Assembly: GCA_016714605.1 (NCBI GenBank)
Contig: JADKDL010000001.1
Location: forward strand, 496,001-560,000
Source of the DNA: Bacteroidales bacterium
GTDB taxonomy: Bacteria > Bacteroidota > Bacteroidia > Bacteroidales > UBA1715
DNA length: 64,000 bases
Direction: 5' to 3'
The notes under the pieces are model-generated. The model saw nothing but the letters and a program-made list of their open reading frames with translations, had not been told where the DNA came from and did no database searches. The position numbers and the translations under genes were made by a program. This document shows, one piece after another, positions 35,912 through 46,413 of the stretch (position 1 is its first letter; the number at the start of each line of letters is the position of its first letter).

Positions 35912-37873
35912 GTGCGTACTATTAAAAACATATTGAATAGAAAAAATATTTCTAAGAAACATTATCTAATAATTACCGGTGCTTTTGTCTTAATTATATT
36001 GTTTTTTCTTGCTTTACCTTGGATTGTAAAACATGAGCTGAACAAAAAAATTGAGCAGTTTAATGCAAACTCAGGTTATCTTCTCAAAACAGATGATTTA
36101 CAACTATCCGGATACTCACAAGTTACTGCAAGAGGTATCGTTGTAGAAAATAACGATTCTATAGAGATAGTTCATGTTAGTAATCTATCTGTAAGTCTTA
36201 GTCTTTTTTCGTATTTGCTTGGAGGCGATGTGATTGATGACATGCGCATATCAGGAGCTAAGATAAATATTGATGATATTTTGAATAAATTCAAAAAAAC
36301 AAAATCGCAATCAGCAGATACTACAAAAGAAGAAAGAAATTCAGAAAAAACACTAAAACGACTTTTGAAATTTTTACCTGCTAATTTTTATGCTGACTCT
36401 ATTGACCTATCCTATACGAGAAATAAAATTAAGTATGGTTTATTTGTCGATAGCTTATTTAAAGAGACGGATGATATAAAAGCTCAATTTTCTATGTATT
36501 CCGATACCAATCGGGTTTCTGCAATTATAGAAGGTAATTATGGCGATGATGAGATAGGTATGGTATTGAAACCGCTTAACAACAAAATACTTGAAATACC
36601 TTACTCATCATTCTACAATAATAGTTATTTGGCGGTTGACTCTGTAATATTCTCGGGAACATTTAAATCAAGTTCAAATATACGTTTTATTCAAAACATC
36701 GCTGTTTACAACATGAACGTATCTAATGAAAAGCTTAGTACTAAAGAATTCACATTACCATATATTGCAGGAAAAATAGATTTTAGTTTTTCAAACACGC
36801 AAATTGAAATACACAAAGATTCATATATTCAGGTTGATGAGTTTAAATTATTTCCAATCTTGATTTATGAATATAAAAAGCCACAAAAAATAAACTTTAG
36901 TTTTACAACGGGAACTTGTGTTGCACAAAGCATTGTAAAATCGTTACCTCCCGATATCTTTACTAATATTGCCGGACTTGAGTTGGATGGTGCCGTAAGT
37001 ATAAGTCTCAATACATCAATAGATTTTGCTCATCTCGATGATTTGGTTTTTGATATTAAAGTAGAGACAGATAAATTAAAAATTAAGAAATTCGGACAAT
37101 CAAACTTGGCAATGATGTCGGGCGATTTCATACATAGAATATACGAAAATGATGTATTTACCAAACAAATCCACGTTTCGGCATTGAACCCTAGATTTGT
37201 GAAGTTAGATTCTATTTCAAAATACCTCAAATCGTCTATTTTGGTAGCAGAAGATGGATTGTTTTATTCACATAAAGGTTTTATTGGCGATGCTTTTAGA
37301 TATGCTTTGATTCAGAATCTCAAAGCCGGACGTTTTGCTCGTGGAGGCAGCACTATATCGCAACAATTAATAAAGAACGTCTTTCTAAGTCGTAATAAAA
37401 CTATTTTTAGAAAACTTGAGGAGGCAATAATTGTATGGTTGATTGAAGAAAATAGATTGACAAGTAAACAAAGAATGTTTGAAGTATATCTAAATATAAT
37501 AGAATGGGCACCAGGTATATATGGAGTAAAAGATGCCGCTGAATTTTATTTTTCAAAACTGCCCTCACAATTGACTTTGTCAGAAAGTATTTACATGACC
37601 AGCCTTGTTCCAAAACCCAAAAAGTTCAAGTACACATTCAATAATAATGGATTGCTCAGAAAACATTATAAAGGCTATTATGACCTAATAGTTAAGAATT
37701 TGGTTCAACAAAAATGGATATCAAGCGAGGATACACTAAACTTAAAACCCATAAAAATTCTAAGCGGAAAAGCCTGGCAATTCATAGATATTACAGACAC
37801 TCTTAAGAGCGATAGTGTTGATTTTAATATGGAAATTGATACTCTTAGTTTGCAAGAACTAGACATTTTGTAG
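35912..37873 (+). CDS. Monofunctional GT51 peptidoglycan glycosyltransferase with large N-terminal domain
   Basis: 653 residues starting with GTG. One transmembrane helix (LIITGAFVLIILFFLALPWIV, about 18-38) is followed by about 380 residues of beta-rich, AsmA/DUF-like periplasmic sequence and then the GT51 domain. The GT51 motifs are VAEDGLFYSHKGF (catalytic Glu of motif 1), RGGSTISQQLIKNVFLS, RKLEEAIIVWLIEENRLTS and MFEVYLNIIEWAPGIYGV. No transpeptidase domain follows, so it only polymerises lipid II. The N-terminal domain is unusually large for a monofunctional enzyme but this layout is common in Bacteroidota. Confidence 0.9.
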   Translation: MRTIKNILNRKNISKKHYLIITGAFVLIILFFLALPWIVKHELNKKIEQFNANSGYLLKTDDLQLSGYSQVTARGIVVENNDSIEIVHVSNLSVSLSLFSYLLGGDVIDDMRISGAKINIDDILNKFKKTKSQSADTTKEERNSEKTLKRLLKFLPANFYADSIDLSYTRNKIKYGLFVDSLFKETDDIKAQFSMYSDTNRVSAIIEGNYGDDEIGMVLKPLNNKILEIPYSSFYNNSYLAVDSVIFSGTFKSSSNIRFIQNIAVYNMNVSNEKLSTKEFTLPYIAGKIDFSFSNTQIEIHKDSYIQVDEFKLFPILIYEYKKPQKINFSFTTGTCVAQSIVKSLPPDIFTNIAGLELDGAVSISLNTSIDFAHLDDLVFDIKVETDKLKIKKFGQSNLAMMSGDFIHRIYENDVFTKQIHVSALNPRFVKLDSISKYLKSSILVAEDGLFYSHKGFIGDAFRYALIQNLKAGRFARGGSTISQQLIKNVFLSRNKTIFRKLEEAIIVWLIEENRLTSKQRMFEVYLNIIEWAPGIYGVKDAAEFYFSKLPSQLTLSESIYMTSLVPKPKKFKYTFNNNGLLRKHYKGYYDLIVKNLVQQKWISSEDTLNLKPIKILSGKAWQFIDITDTLKSDSVDFNMEIDTLSLQELDIL

Positions 37874-37965
37874 GATTTTATTTACACCCTTTGGGGAACA
37901 AATACAGTTACTATAAAAATCGTAATTTGTTGCTATTTAGTAAAATAATCATATTTTAATGTTTT

Positions 37966-37999
37966 TTTGTTTACCTTTTATATAATCTTATTACCTTTG
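37966..37999 (+). promoter_or_regulatory. Putative promoter of the TPR gene
   Basis: TTTG (37966-37969) and TACCTTTG (37992-37999), spacer 22 bases, lie 88 bases before the ATG at 38087. Confidence 0.55.
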
Positions 38000-38086
38000 C
38001 AAACGTTTGTCTCTGAGAATTAGCATTGCTAAACTCACAAATTCTATCAGACATCGGGCTAAAATAATTTTAAATAATTTTTAAAA

Positions 38087-41000
38087 ATGATAAAATTATC
38101 AAAGTGGTTTATAATTTTCACTCTAAGTTTTTTATTAGAAATAACCTCCCTTTATTCGCAGAAAACAGTTGTCTATTATGATATAGATTTACAATTTAGG
38201 AATGGACTCAGCCTTTATGAAAAGGAAAAATATGCTGCGGCTCAGTCTTTATTCAGAGAAGTAATTACGTACTATGGCAGCAATCATACTCAGGTGCGCT
38301 CTGATGCTGAATTCTTTAATGCAATTTGTGCTATCAGGTTATTTAATCCCGATGCTGAGTTTTTGCTACAGAATTTCCTACTCAACTATCCGGAAAGTTC
38401 AAAAGCTACGCTTGCTTATTTTGAAATGGGGAAGTTTAAATATAAAGATGGCAAATACGATGAGGCTTTGGTTTGGTTCTCTAAGTTGAAAAAATCGGAC
38501 ATTGGAAATACCGATGACAAAATAGAATACACCTTTAAAACCGGATATTGCTATTTCCATAAAGGAGACTACAGCAAGGCATATACAAATTTCCAGGAAG
38601 TTAAAAACACCAATTCTAAATACAAAACACCGGCGCTCTACTACTTCTCGCATGTTGCTTATATTCAGAAAAAATATGAAACAGCTTTGGTAGGTTTTGA
38701 CTCGTTAAGCAACGACCCTAAATTTGCTCCAATTGTACCTTACTACAAAACACATATATACTTTTATCAGAAAAGGTATGATGAAATAATTGAATATGCT
38801 CCAAAACATATAGATAAAGTTGCACCGCAGCGCAAGTCTGAAATTCTGAGAGTTATAGCAGAAGCATATTTCAAAAAACAACAGTACGATAAAGCTCTAC
38901 CCTATTTTGAAGACTATTTCAAAACATCGCAATCATTTACAAAAGACGATTACTATGAACTAGGCTACATATATTACCGAAACGGGAAATATGAAAAAGC
39001 TGTTGAATATCTGAATAAAGTAACCGGAGAAAACGACACCATTGCCCAGAATGCTTATTATCATTTGGCCGATTGCTATATAAAAACTAAAAAAAGAGAA
39101 GAGGCTAAAAATGCTTTTAACGCGGCTCTTAAATATGATGTGTCGGCCGAAATAAAAGAAGATGCAACCTATAACTACGCCAAACTCGCATTTGAGCTTT
39201 CTTACTCTCCGTTTAATGAGGCAATTAAAGCACTATTAGATTACATAAACTCGTATCCGAATTCAAAAAGAATTGATGAAGCATATTCTTATTTGGTAAA
39301 AGTATTTATGTCGGCCAGAAATTATAAGGATGCACTCGCATCATTAGAAAAGATAAAGAAAAAAAATGCCGAAATGAATATGGCTTATCAGCGAATAGCC
39401 TATTTCAGAGGTCTGGAACTGTTCAACAATCTTGAATTTGATGAATCAATTGCAATGTTCGACAAATCGCTCAAATTCTCTATCTATGATAAGAATATGA
39501 CTGCAATGACATATTACTGGAAGGGTGAAGCATTTTACAGAATAAATAATTATAAAGCATCGCAGGCAAATTTTGATACATTCCTTTTGTCTCCGGGAGC
39601 AATAAATACCAGTCATTACGACCTTACTCACTACAACCTAGCATACGCATATTTCAAAAACGAAGAATATGAAGAGGCTGCAAACTGGTTTAGAAAATAT
39701 ACTGAATTAACGAAAAACAAAAAAAGCAAAATCATTGCTGATGCTTATAATCGTATTGGCGACAGTTACTTCATGGTTAGAAAATACGATCAGGCGGTTA
39801 AATACTACAAAATGGCTGTAGATTTGGGAGTTATGGATCCGGATTATGCACAGTTTCAAATAGGCTTTTGTAATGGCTTGTTGAAAAACTTAGATGCAAA
39901 AGTTACCGATTTGCAAACGCTCATTTCTAAATATCCAAGTTCATCATACATAGACGATGCTTACTATGAAATAGCGAGAACCTATCTCAGAAAAGAATTG
40001 TATGATATGGCAGTACAGAATTTCGAAAAAATAATAAATCAATATCCAAAAAGCAGTTACGTTAAAAAGTCATTGTCTGATATTGGTCTGATTTATTTCA
40101 ATGAAGGGAAAAATGAAAAAGCAATAGCAGCTTACAAAAAAATCATTACCGAATATCCGGGAACTCAAGAAGCAAGACAAGCGCTTACACAGTTGGAGAA
40201 TATCTATGTAAGTCAGGGCGATGTGAAAACATACCTTGCCTATATTCAAGAACTTGGATCGTTTGCAAATATTAGTCTGAGCAAACAAGATTCTCTGCTC
40301 TATTTATCGGCAGAGGATGCTTATGTGAGAGGCGATTGTGCAAAAGCAATCACTCTTTTTGACGACTATATTAAAAAATTTGAAGATGGTATATTTTCTC
40401 TCAATGCACAATTCTACAAAGGAGACTGCCATTACAATACGTCTGAATTTCCACAAGCTCTGAAAGCTTTTGAATTTATTATTGGCAAAAACAGAAACAA
40501 CTTTTCAGAACAATCATTAATCAATGCAGCACTTATAGCCTACAAATTGGAACTGTATGAGAAATCGTTGGCATATTATTCAGAATTAGAAATAACGGCC
40601 GAGGTAAAATCAAATCTACTAATTGCACGCGAAGGACAATTGGAATGTTGTATAAAATTGAAAGACTACAACAAAACACTTGATGTAGCTAAAAAACTTA
40701 TTATTACAGAAAAAGTATCGGGAGAAGCTATAAGGAAAGCAAATTTCTTAATGGCAGAAGCATATTTAAAATTAAATGACATACCTAATGCACTTATAAA
40801 ATACAGAACCGTAGCGCTCGATTTGTCTAGTAAAGAAGGCTCGGAATCAAAATATAAAGTATCTGAAATACTATTCAACCAGAATAATCTAGTAGATTCA
40901 GAAAAAGAAATACTTGATTTTATGGATGCCAACTCACCTCACCAATATTGGTTAGCCAAAAGTTATTTGCTTTGGGGAAGTATATTTGAAGCTAAAAATG

Positions 41001-41164
41001 ATTTATTTCAAGCTAAAATTACCTATCAAGGCGTAATTGAAAACTATAAAGTTACCGACGACGGAATAGTGCTGTTAGCGGCTGAAAAATTACAATCAGT
41101 AGAAGAAAAAGAAAATGGAGCTAAAAAGGAACAAGAACCAGTAAACATCGACTTAGGTAATTAA
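38087..41164 (+). CDS. Exported tetratricopeptide-repeat protein
   Basis: 1,025 residues with a signal peptide (MIKLSKWFIIFTLSFLLEIT...LYSQ) and more than a dozen TPR units. Examples are ALVWFSKLKKSDIGNTDDK, AKAYTNFQEVKNTNSKYK, KALPYFEDYFKTSQSF, DQAVKYYKMAVDLGVMDPD, DMAVQNFEKIINQYPKSSY and EKAIAAYKKIITEYPGTQEA. It has no catalytic domain. Such proteins act as periplasmic scaffolds. An outer-membrane barrel gene follows 42 bases downstream, so the two probably form one operon and may work in the same envelope complex (inference). The protein has some resemblance to YbgF/CpoB-type repeats. Confidence 0.85.
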   Translation: MIKLSKWFIIFTLSFLLEITSLYSQKTVVYYDIDLQFRNGLSLYEKEKYAAAQSLFREVITYYGSNHTQVRSDAEFFNAICAIRLFNPDAEFLLQNFLLNYPESSKATLAYFEMGKFKYKDGKYDEALVWFSKLKKSDIGNTDDKIEYTFKTGYCYFHKGDYSKAYTNFQEVKNTNSKYKTPALYYFSHVAYIQKKYETALVGFDSLSNDPKFAPIVPYYKTHIYFYQKRYDEIIEYAPKHIDKVAPQRKSEILRVIAEAYFKKQQYDKALPYFEDYFKTSQSFTKDDYYELGYIYYRNGKYEKAVEYLNKVTGENDTIAQNAYYHLADCYIKTKKREEAKNAFNAALKYDVSAEIKEDATYNYAKLAFELSYSPFNEAIKALLDYINSYPNSKRIDEAYSYLVKVFMSARNYKDALASLEKIKKKNAEMNMAYQRIAYFRGLELFNNLEFDESIAMFDKSLKFSIYDKNMTAMTYYWKGEAFYRINNYKASQANFDTFLLSPGAINTSHYDLTHYNLAYAYFKNEEYEEAANWFRKYTELTKNKKSKIIADAYNRIGDSYFMVRKYDQAVKYYKMAVDLGVMDPDYAQFQIGFCNGLLKNLDAKVTDLQTLISKYPSSSYIDDAYYEIARTYLRKELYDMAVQNFEKIINQYPKSSYVKKSLSDIGLIYFNEGKNEKAIAAYKKIITEYPGTQEARQALTQLENIYVSQGDVKTYLAYIQELGSFANISLSKQDSLLYLSAEDAYVRGDCAKAITLFDDYIKKFEDGIFSLNAQFYKGDCHYNTSEFPQALKAFEFIIGKNRNNFSEQSLINAALIAYKLELYEKSLAYYSELEITAEVKSNLLIAREGQLECCIKLKDYNKTLDVAKKLIITEKVSGEAIRKANFLMAEAYLKLNDIPNALIKYRTVALDLSSKEGSESKYKVSEILFNQNNLVDSEKEILDFMDANSPHQYWLAKSYLLWGSIFEAKNDLFQAKITYQGVIENYKVTDDGIVLLAAEKLQSVEEKENGAKKEQEPVNIDLGN

Positions 41165-41205
41165 TAATTCAAAAAGCTGTTAATAAAACATAAAATATAA
41201 AACGC

Positions 41206-42936
41206 ATGAAATTACAAACTTATATATTATTCCTGCTTATTGTATTTTTCTCTTTTCAATTGCAAGCGCAAGAGAAAAAACAAGACACGGTTCTTGTTGA
41301 GAGCCTAAATAAATCGGTAATGGTTATTTCAGAATATAGACCATCGGTTAGCGATGCAAATAAAATAAATCAACTACCACAGGCAGAAGATACAATGAGT
41401 ACAAAACCCGTTTTTCAGTACTCAATAGAATCTTCTCCGGTATCAACTACATTTAGCTTAAAGGAAATTCAAGCAGCCCGCCTTAAAGGAGAACCTTTGT
41501 CGCCACTGTATAAAACCATAGCACAAGTAGGTGTAGGAACCCGATATACAACTTTAGCTTCAATAAAACTGAACTCGTTGCGTTCACGAAATCATCAATA
41601 TGGTTTTGAGTTAGGACATTTTTCGCAACAAGCTAAGTTGAAAATAAACGAAGATGAGAAAATTCCTGCCGGTCATAGTTCAAATAGAATAGGCGTATAC
41701 GGTAAGAAATTTGTAAATAATGCGGTGATTTTTGGCGAATTATCGGGTCAACGTGAAGCGGTAAGACGATACGGGTATTATACAGACTCATTGGTAACTC
41801 CTGATTCTATTCCTTATGACACCAGTTTTGTTGATAAAGAAATAAAAAAAGTATATTTCCTTGCCGACTTAAATCTGGGTGTTAAGAGTAAAGAAATTGA
41901 CTCATCAAAAATAAATTATGACATACAATCGGGCTATAAATTTACCAATTCCGATTCGGCTATAAAACATCATAATATTTACGGTAAACTCTTTGCCGCT
42001 AAGTATATAAAGGATTTGGCAATTTCAGGCGATTTAACTTTCGATTACTCAAACCTTACCGGAGTAATTGGCGACTCACTGCGAGTTCCAAAAAACACCA
42101 TTATTGCATTTTCGCCACGGGTACAAACCGCAACCGAGAAATGGAAAGCTCTAGCCGGCATAACCATTGCCAATGTATGGGGCGACGATCAGTTTCATTT
42201 CTACCCAAGAATTGAATTTGACTTCAACCTCGTTGATAAAATATTTATTCCATATATAAGATATTCGGGCGAACTGAAAAACAACTTCTTCCGCGAAATT
42301 GCACTTGAAAATCCATATATATATGATTCACTCATAGTTCGTCATACAAGTTTCCAAAACATATTCAAAGGCGGTTTTAGAGGTAATTTAGGAGGCTATC
42401 TACCATACAACTTATATGTGGGCTACACCGATGTAAATAACATGTATTTCTTTGTGAATGACTACGTACTTACAGACACAGCACAAAATATATTTAATGT
42501 GGTATATGATGATGTAAATACACTCTCGTTTCATGGAGAATTTGGTTATCAAAAACGCGATGAGATTTCGATTATGGCAAAAGCTGAATATTTCTCTTAC
42601 GACATGAAAAAAGAAGCTAAAGCTTGGCACAAACCATCATTGAAACTAGGTTTAAGCGCGAGTTATAATATGCAAAATAAAATTATAACCAACATAGATT
42701 TTTATTATATGGCAGGAATATATTCAAAAAATCCTTTCGATAGTACGGCAATGAAAATGAAAAACATATTTGATATAAACCTAAGTATTGAATACAAATA
42801 CACTAAAGTACTATCGGCTTTTGTAAAAATAAACAACCTAATAGCATCAAAATATCAAGTTTGGAATCAATATCCGGCATACAGATTTACAGCTATTTTA
42901 GGAGTTACTTATGCATTGGGAAAGGAAAAAAATTAG
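41206..42936 (+). CDS. Outer-membrane beta-barrel protein (TonB-receptor-like barrel without plug)
   Basis: 576 residues. The signal peptide MKLQTYILFLLIVFFSFQLQAQ is followed by a short N-terminal region and then alternating polar/aromatic strands typical of a barrel (IGVYGKKFVNNAVIFGELSG, IFIPYIRYSGELKNNF, LSFHGEFGYQKRDEISIMAKAEYFSYD). The C-terminus KINNLIASKYQVWNQYPAYRFTAILGVTYAL resembles the last strands of TonB-dependent receptors. No plug-domain motif or TonB box is seen, and the length is short for a full receptor. It follows the TPR gene and is likely co-expressed with it. Confidence 0.8.
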   Translation: MKLQTYILFLLIVFFSFQLQAQEKKQDTVLVESLNKSVMVISEYRPSVSDANKINQLPQAEDTMSTKPVFQYSIESSPVSTTFSLKEIQAARLKGEPLSPLYKTIAQVGVGTRYTTLASIKLNSLRSRNHQYGFELGHFSQQAKLKINEDEKIPAGHSSNRIGVYGKKFVNNAVIFGELSGQREAVRRYGYYTDSLVTPDSIPYDTSFVDKEIKKVYFLADLNLGVKSKEIDSSKINYDIQSGYKFTNSDSAIKHHNIYGKLFAAKYIKDLAISGDLTFDYSNLTGVIGDSLRVPKNTIIAFSPRVQTATEKWKALAGITIANVWGDDQFHFYPRIEFDFNLVDKIFIPYIRYSGELKNNFFREIALENPYIYDSLIVRHTSFQNIFKGGFRGNLGGYLPYNLYVGYTDVNNMYFFVNDYVLTDTAQNIFNVVYDDVNTLSFHGEFGYQKRDEISIMAKAEYFSYDMKKEAKAWHKPSLKLGLSASYNMQNKIITNIDFYYMAGIYSKNPFDSTAMKMKNIFDINLSIEYKYTKVLSAFVKINNLIASKYQVWNQYPAYRFTAILGVTYALGKEKN

Positions 42937-43013
42937 AACAAGAGTATTTTGTAGTAATATATAGTACAATATTAATTAGTTAAAAATATTGATTCAAAAT
43001 TAAATCGCTCTCG

Positions 43014-43028
43014 CGGTGCTCTGCACCG
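43014..43028. repeat. Short intergenic hairpin
   Basis: CGGTGC-TCT-GCACCG, directly before a terminator hairpin downstream of the barrel gene. Confidence 0.5.
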
Positions 43029-43037
43029 TGAAAAAAA

Positions 43038-43073
43038 TAACCCTGCCAGAGTTTGAAACTTTTGCAGGGTTTA
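43038..43073. terminator. Intrinsic terminator between converging genes
   Basis: ATAACCCTGC pairs with GCAGGGTTTAT around a 17-base loop, with A-rich sequence before and T-rich sequence after. It lies between the barrel gene (+) and the DUF389 gene (-). Confidence 0.75.
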
Positions 43074-43100
43074 TACTTTATAGGGGTATCTTTAAAAACC

Positions 43101-44415
43101 TCAATAATAGAAAACTTGAATTGTAGGCACTCCTTGTCTTGCAATTAACCATTTAAGTATTTTATTTTTATCTTCATCGGTCAATGTTGCATTATCGATT
43201 AAATGAAACAACACAATTTCTACTGGTTGGCTGTTTTTATAACGATTTTTATATTGATTAGCTCGTGAGAATGTACATCCTTGTATTTGGGGATACAGAC
43301 TACTAATCTCTAAAAGAATGTCTTTCCCTATTATATTGCTAATCTTTACACTATCAATAAATTTATTGTTTTTATTGAGTTCTAGATTTAGTTTATTCAG
43401 TTCGTTTCGTAGTTTTTCTGCTTCGGTATTTTTTGAGCTGTAATAATCAAAATTAAGTCCTTGTCTTATCTTTATATCGCAATCAGTAAGTCCAAAAGTC
43501 TCAGCTTTTCTTATTATATCTTCTTTCATTTCCTCAGTCATAGACATTCCGCCATAGGTAAGAATAATTCTTTTTTTCTCATTATTCACATCGCTTTTTA
43601 GCAAATAATTTCCATTTACAATGCTTATGCTTTCTACATATTGCTTTACCGACTCACTAAATTTATCTTTTTTTACTAAATCATAACCAAAATAGAAACT
43701 CGGTAAAAGCACAAGTACAGTAATTATTGAAATCCATCTATTTACACGCTTCTTCTTCAGCGCATCTATTTCGGTTCTGATAGGGAATTTAAGTATTTGA
43801 GAACTCGCAACCGAAGCAAATGCAATGAACACAGTATTTATTGTAAACAAATAAAAAGCTCCAAACATATAATTAAACTGAAAAGTAGCCAAGCCAGCCG
43901 GCAGTACACAAAGGAGGCATTAAGGCTGTGGCGATAGCAACACCGGGTATTATATTGCCTTTGTTCTTGCTCGACATTGCAAATATACCGGCAAAACCAC
44001 CAAAAAATGCTATCAAAACATCGTATATAGTTGGACTTGTACGCGCCAAAAGTTCAGAATGTGCAGTAGAAATAGGACTTATTAAAAAATATGTTGTCGA
44101 TGCAATTAGACTGGTAATAACCGCAAAAGTAAAATTTCGTAATGCTTTCTTAAACAAATCAAAATCATGAGTAGCAATACTATAACCCATACCATTTATA
44201 GGTCCCATAAGTGGTGAAATAAGCATAGCTCCAATAATTACAGCAGTAGAATTCATATTCAAGCCTACCGATGCAATAATTATTGCGAACATCAAAATCC
44301 AAAGATTTGTTCCTTTGAAAATTATGTCTTTTTTTATGCTTTCATGAATATGATCAAAATCATCTAAATCTTTGTCTATATTGAAATAATGCAAATAATT
44401 TCTGATAAAGTTCAT
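43101..44415 (-). pseudogene. DUF389 (TIGR00341-type) membrane protein, frameshifted
   Basis: The first half has the DUF389 core: NLWILMFAIIIASVGLNMNS, AVIIGAMLISPLMGPINGMG, FGGFAGIFAMSSKNKGN and IIPGVAIATALMPPLCTAG. The second half begins ATFQFNYMFGAFYLFTINTVFI and ends in a periplasmic or cytoplasmic domain (RIILTYGGMSMTEEMKEDII, PVEIVLFHLIDNATLTDEDK). The known family continues exactly this way after CTAG, so the stop reflects a frameshift near 43891-43900; one base fewer or two more would repair it. The ATG at 44415 is preferred to an upstream TTG. The biochemical role of the family is unknown. Confidence 0.85.
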
Positions 44416-44571
44416 CTTTCTATAGTTTTTGGGGTTTGTATATTCAAATTTATAAAACAAATTTAGAGATATCCATAAATATAGAATTTTCTCAATTTTT
44501 TTATTAAAAATGGTATTATAATTATTCGATTTAATGTTAGAAATAAACTAGAAACATTGATTTATATAATT

Positions 44572-44579
44572 TAATTTTG
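44572..44579 (+). promoter_or_regulatory. Putative -7 promoter element of the VOC gene
   Basis: TAATTTTG matches TAnnTTTG and overlaps an upstream TTG, so the VOC gene more likely starts at the ATG at 44613. Confidence 0.45.
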
Positions 44580-44612
44580 CCAAAAATTATTACTAAAGCA
44601 AAAATAAATATA

Positions 44613-45095
44613 ATGAAACTTCAATCTAGTGTTTTATTTGTTCGTGATATTGAAATATCTGAAAAATTTTATACTTCGGTTTTAAAAGAAAAACTAAAAC
44701 ATGACTTTGGTACGAATAAGGTTTTTGAATCGGGTCTGGCTCTGTGGCAACTGCGAGAAGACCATATCATTGCAAAAGTATGCAAAAACACGACTTCTGT
44801 TTCAGGTAATTCTTTTGAACTATACTATGAAACCGAAAATTTTGAAGCTACGCTCAATCATATTGGGCAATTTGAAATAGAATATCTGCATAAAACACAA
44901 ACTGAGGCATGGGGGCAACAGACACTTAGATTTTTTGACCCAGACAGTCACCTAATTGAAATAGGCGAAACACTTCATGCTTTTGTTGGACGAATGTATA
45001 TTCAAGATGTAAGCATAAAAGATATTTCATCGCGTACGCATATACCCATTTGTACAGTGGAGGCACTGCTTCAAGAAATAGCAACAAAAAAGTAA
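44613..45095 (+). CDS. VOC (glyoxalase/bleomycin-resistance fold) protein
   Basis: About 160 residues. The betaalphabetabetabeta motif is visible in MKLQSSVLFVRDIEISEKFYTSVL and again in QTEAWGQQTLRFFDPDSHLIEIGE, with a metal-ligand-type Glu in the last strand (LIEIGE). An unusual C-terminal extension (IKDISSRTHIPICTVEALLQEI) looks like a small helix-turn-helix. The start at 44613 fits the promoter -7 box just upstream. Substrate unknown; members include lyases, dioxygenases and resistance proteins. The MFS gene follows 39 bases later, so they may be one unit. Confidence 0.8.
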   Translation: MKLQSSVLFVRDIEISEKFYTSVLKEKLKHDFGTNKVFESGLALWQLREDHIIAKVCKNTTSVSGNSFELYYETENFEATLNHIGQFEIEYLHKTQTEAWGQQTLRFFDPDSHLIEIGETLHAFVGRMYIQDVSIKDISSRTHIPICTVEALLQEIATKK

Positions 45096-45134
45096 ATCAG
45101 TAAAAATTAATTTATTTTAAGGCACTATTTTGCA

Positions 45135-46316
45135 ATGAATATCAATTTAGAATCACCAAGACTAAAGAGTTTTATAATAAGGATATTGTTTTTCTTATCC
45201 TATGCAGCTTTTTCTTCATGGCTTACTTATTTCAATGTATATCTAAAAGAAGTCCCAAAACTATCGGGTTTTGAGATAGGTGTAATAGCAGCTTTGCAAC
45301 AGATAAGCTCCATTTTCGTGGTTCCAATATGGGGAATGTTTGCCGATAAATATGGACGAAAGCGAGTCCTGGTAATATCGCTCAGTCTTTCTGTGATTTT
45401 TTTACTGATATTTATAATTCAAACAAGTTTTATATTTTACGTTCTATTTGTATTACTTGTAGCATCGGTCAACAATCCGGTTTCAAGTTTACTTGATAGT
45501 ATAGGACTCGATTTTGAAGAAGAGTACAAAAAGATTAGTTTTGGAGAAATAAGACTCTGGGGTTCTATTGGCTGGGCAGTTTCGGCAGTGTTAACAGGAA
45601 TCGTTATTACAAATGGCTATTTTGGTTTAATATTCCCTATAGCTTCAGGTTTACTTCTTATCACAACCCTCATAACAGCATTCGTTTACAAACCACTTAA
45701 AGTACAAAGAGGCGTACAAAAAATTAATTTTAGAGAACTAACACAGTTATTAAGACAAAACACATCCCTTTTTAAGTTTTTCATTTTAGTGTTTTTTTAC
45801 GCAATATTTGCAGCTCCTACGTTTCTTTTTATAAATATGTATTATAATGAGATAGGGGCATCAAACACACAGATAGGTATTGCAAATGCAGTACAAGCAG
45901 TTTGCGAATTACCCTTTTTCTTCTTCGGAAAACGTATCGTAGCACGTTTTGGAGCCAAGCGTGTTTTTATAAGTGTTATGTTTGTCACTGCATTCAGGCT
46001 GGTTTTATATGGAATAAATAGTAATGCTTGGATAGCCATAGCCATAGGTAGTTTGCAAGGTATTGGAGTTGCACTTTTAGTTGTTTCCGTTATAAGTTAT
46101 GTACATGGCATTGTGCCTGCTAGTCATAGATCTACCGGACAGTCGCTTTACTATACTTTCTTCTCGGCAGGTATTTGTCTTGGAAATTTGTTAGCCGGCT
46201 ATTTAAAAGATATAATAAGTATTCAAAAAGCCATGATAGTTAACGGAGTAGCTATAGTCATAATCATCTCATTTGTTGCGTTTCAAAAATTCCAAAAAAA
46301 AGCTAAAATAGAATAA
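45135..46316 (+). CDS. MFS transporter (MFS_1-like/nucleoside or sugar permease type)
   Basis: 393 residues with about 12 hydrophobic helices. The loop 2-3 motif A reads MFADKYGRKRVLVISLSLSV, and FLSYAAFSSWLTYFNVYLKE at the start is typical of the MFS_1_like branch, which includes the PPP and LacY-related permeases. A second motif-A-like KRIVARFGAKRVFISV follows at the start of the second half. The direction of transport and substrate are not visible. It follows the VOC gene by 39 bases. Confidence 0.85.
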   Translation: MNINLESPRLKSFIIRILFFLSYAAFSSWLTYFNVYLKEVPKLSGFEIGVIAALQQISSIFVVPIWGMFADKYGRKRVLVISLSLSVIFLLIFIIQTSFIFYVLFVLLVASVNNPVSSLLDSIGLDFEEEYKKISFGEIRLWGSIGWAVSAVLTGIVITNGYFGLIFPIASGLLLITTLITAFVYKPLKVQRGVQKINFRELTQLLRQNTSLFKFFILVFFYAIFAAPTFLFINMYYNEIGASNTQIGIANAVQAVCELPFFFFGKRIVARFGAKRVFISVMFVTAFRLVLYGINSNAWIAIAIGSLQGIGVALLVVSVISYVHGIVPASHRSTGQSLYYTFFSAGICLGNLLAGYLKDIISIQKAMIVNGVAIVIIISFVAFQKFQKKAKIE

Positions 46317-46413
46317 CTCATTTTTCAAATAGTAATATATATTCTTGATTCTAAATCACCTCCTAGTCTGTTTTTTATTTTGTTAGAATATTAAAATAAA
46401 TTAGATTTGTTTA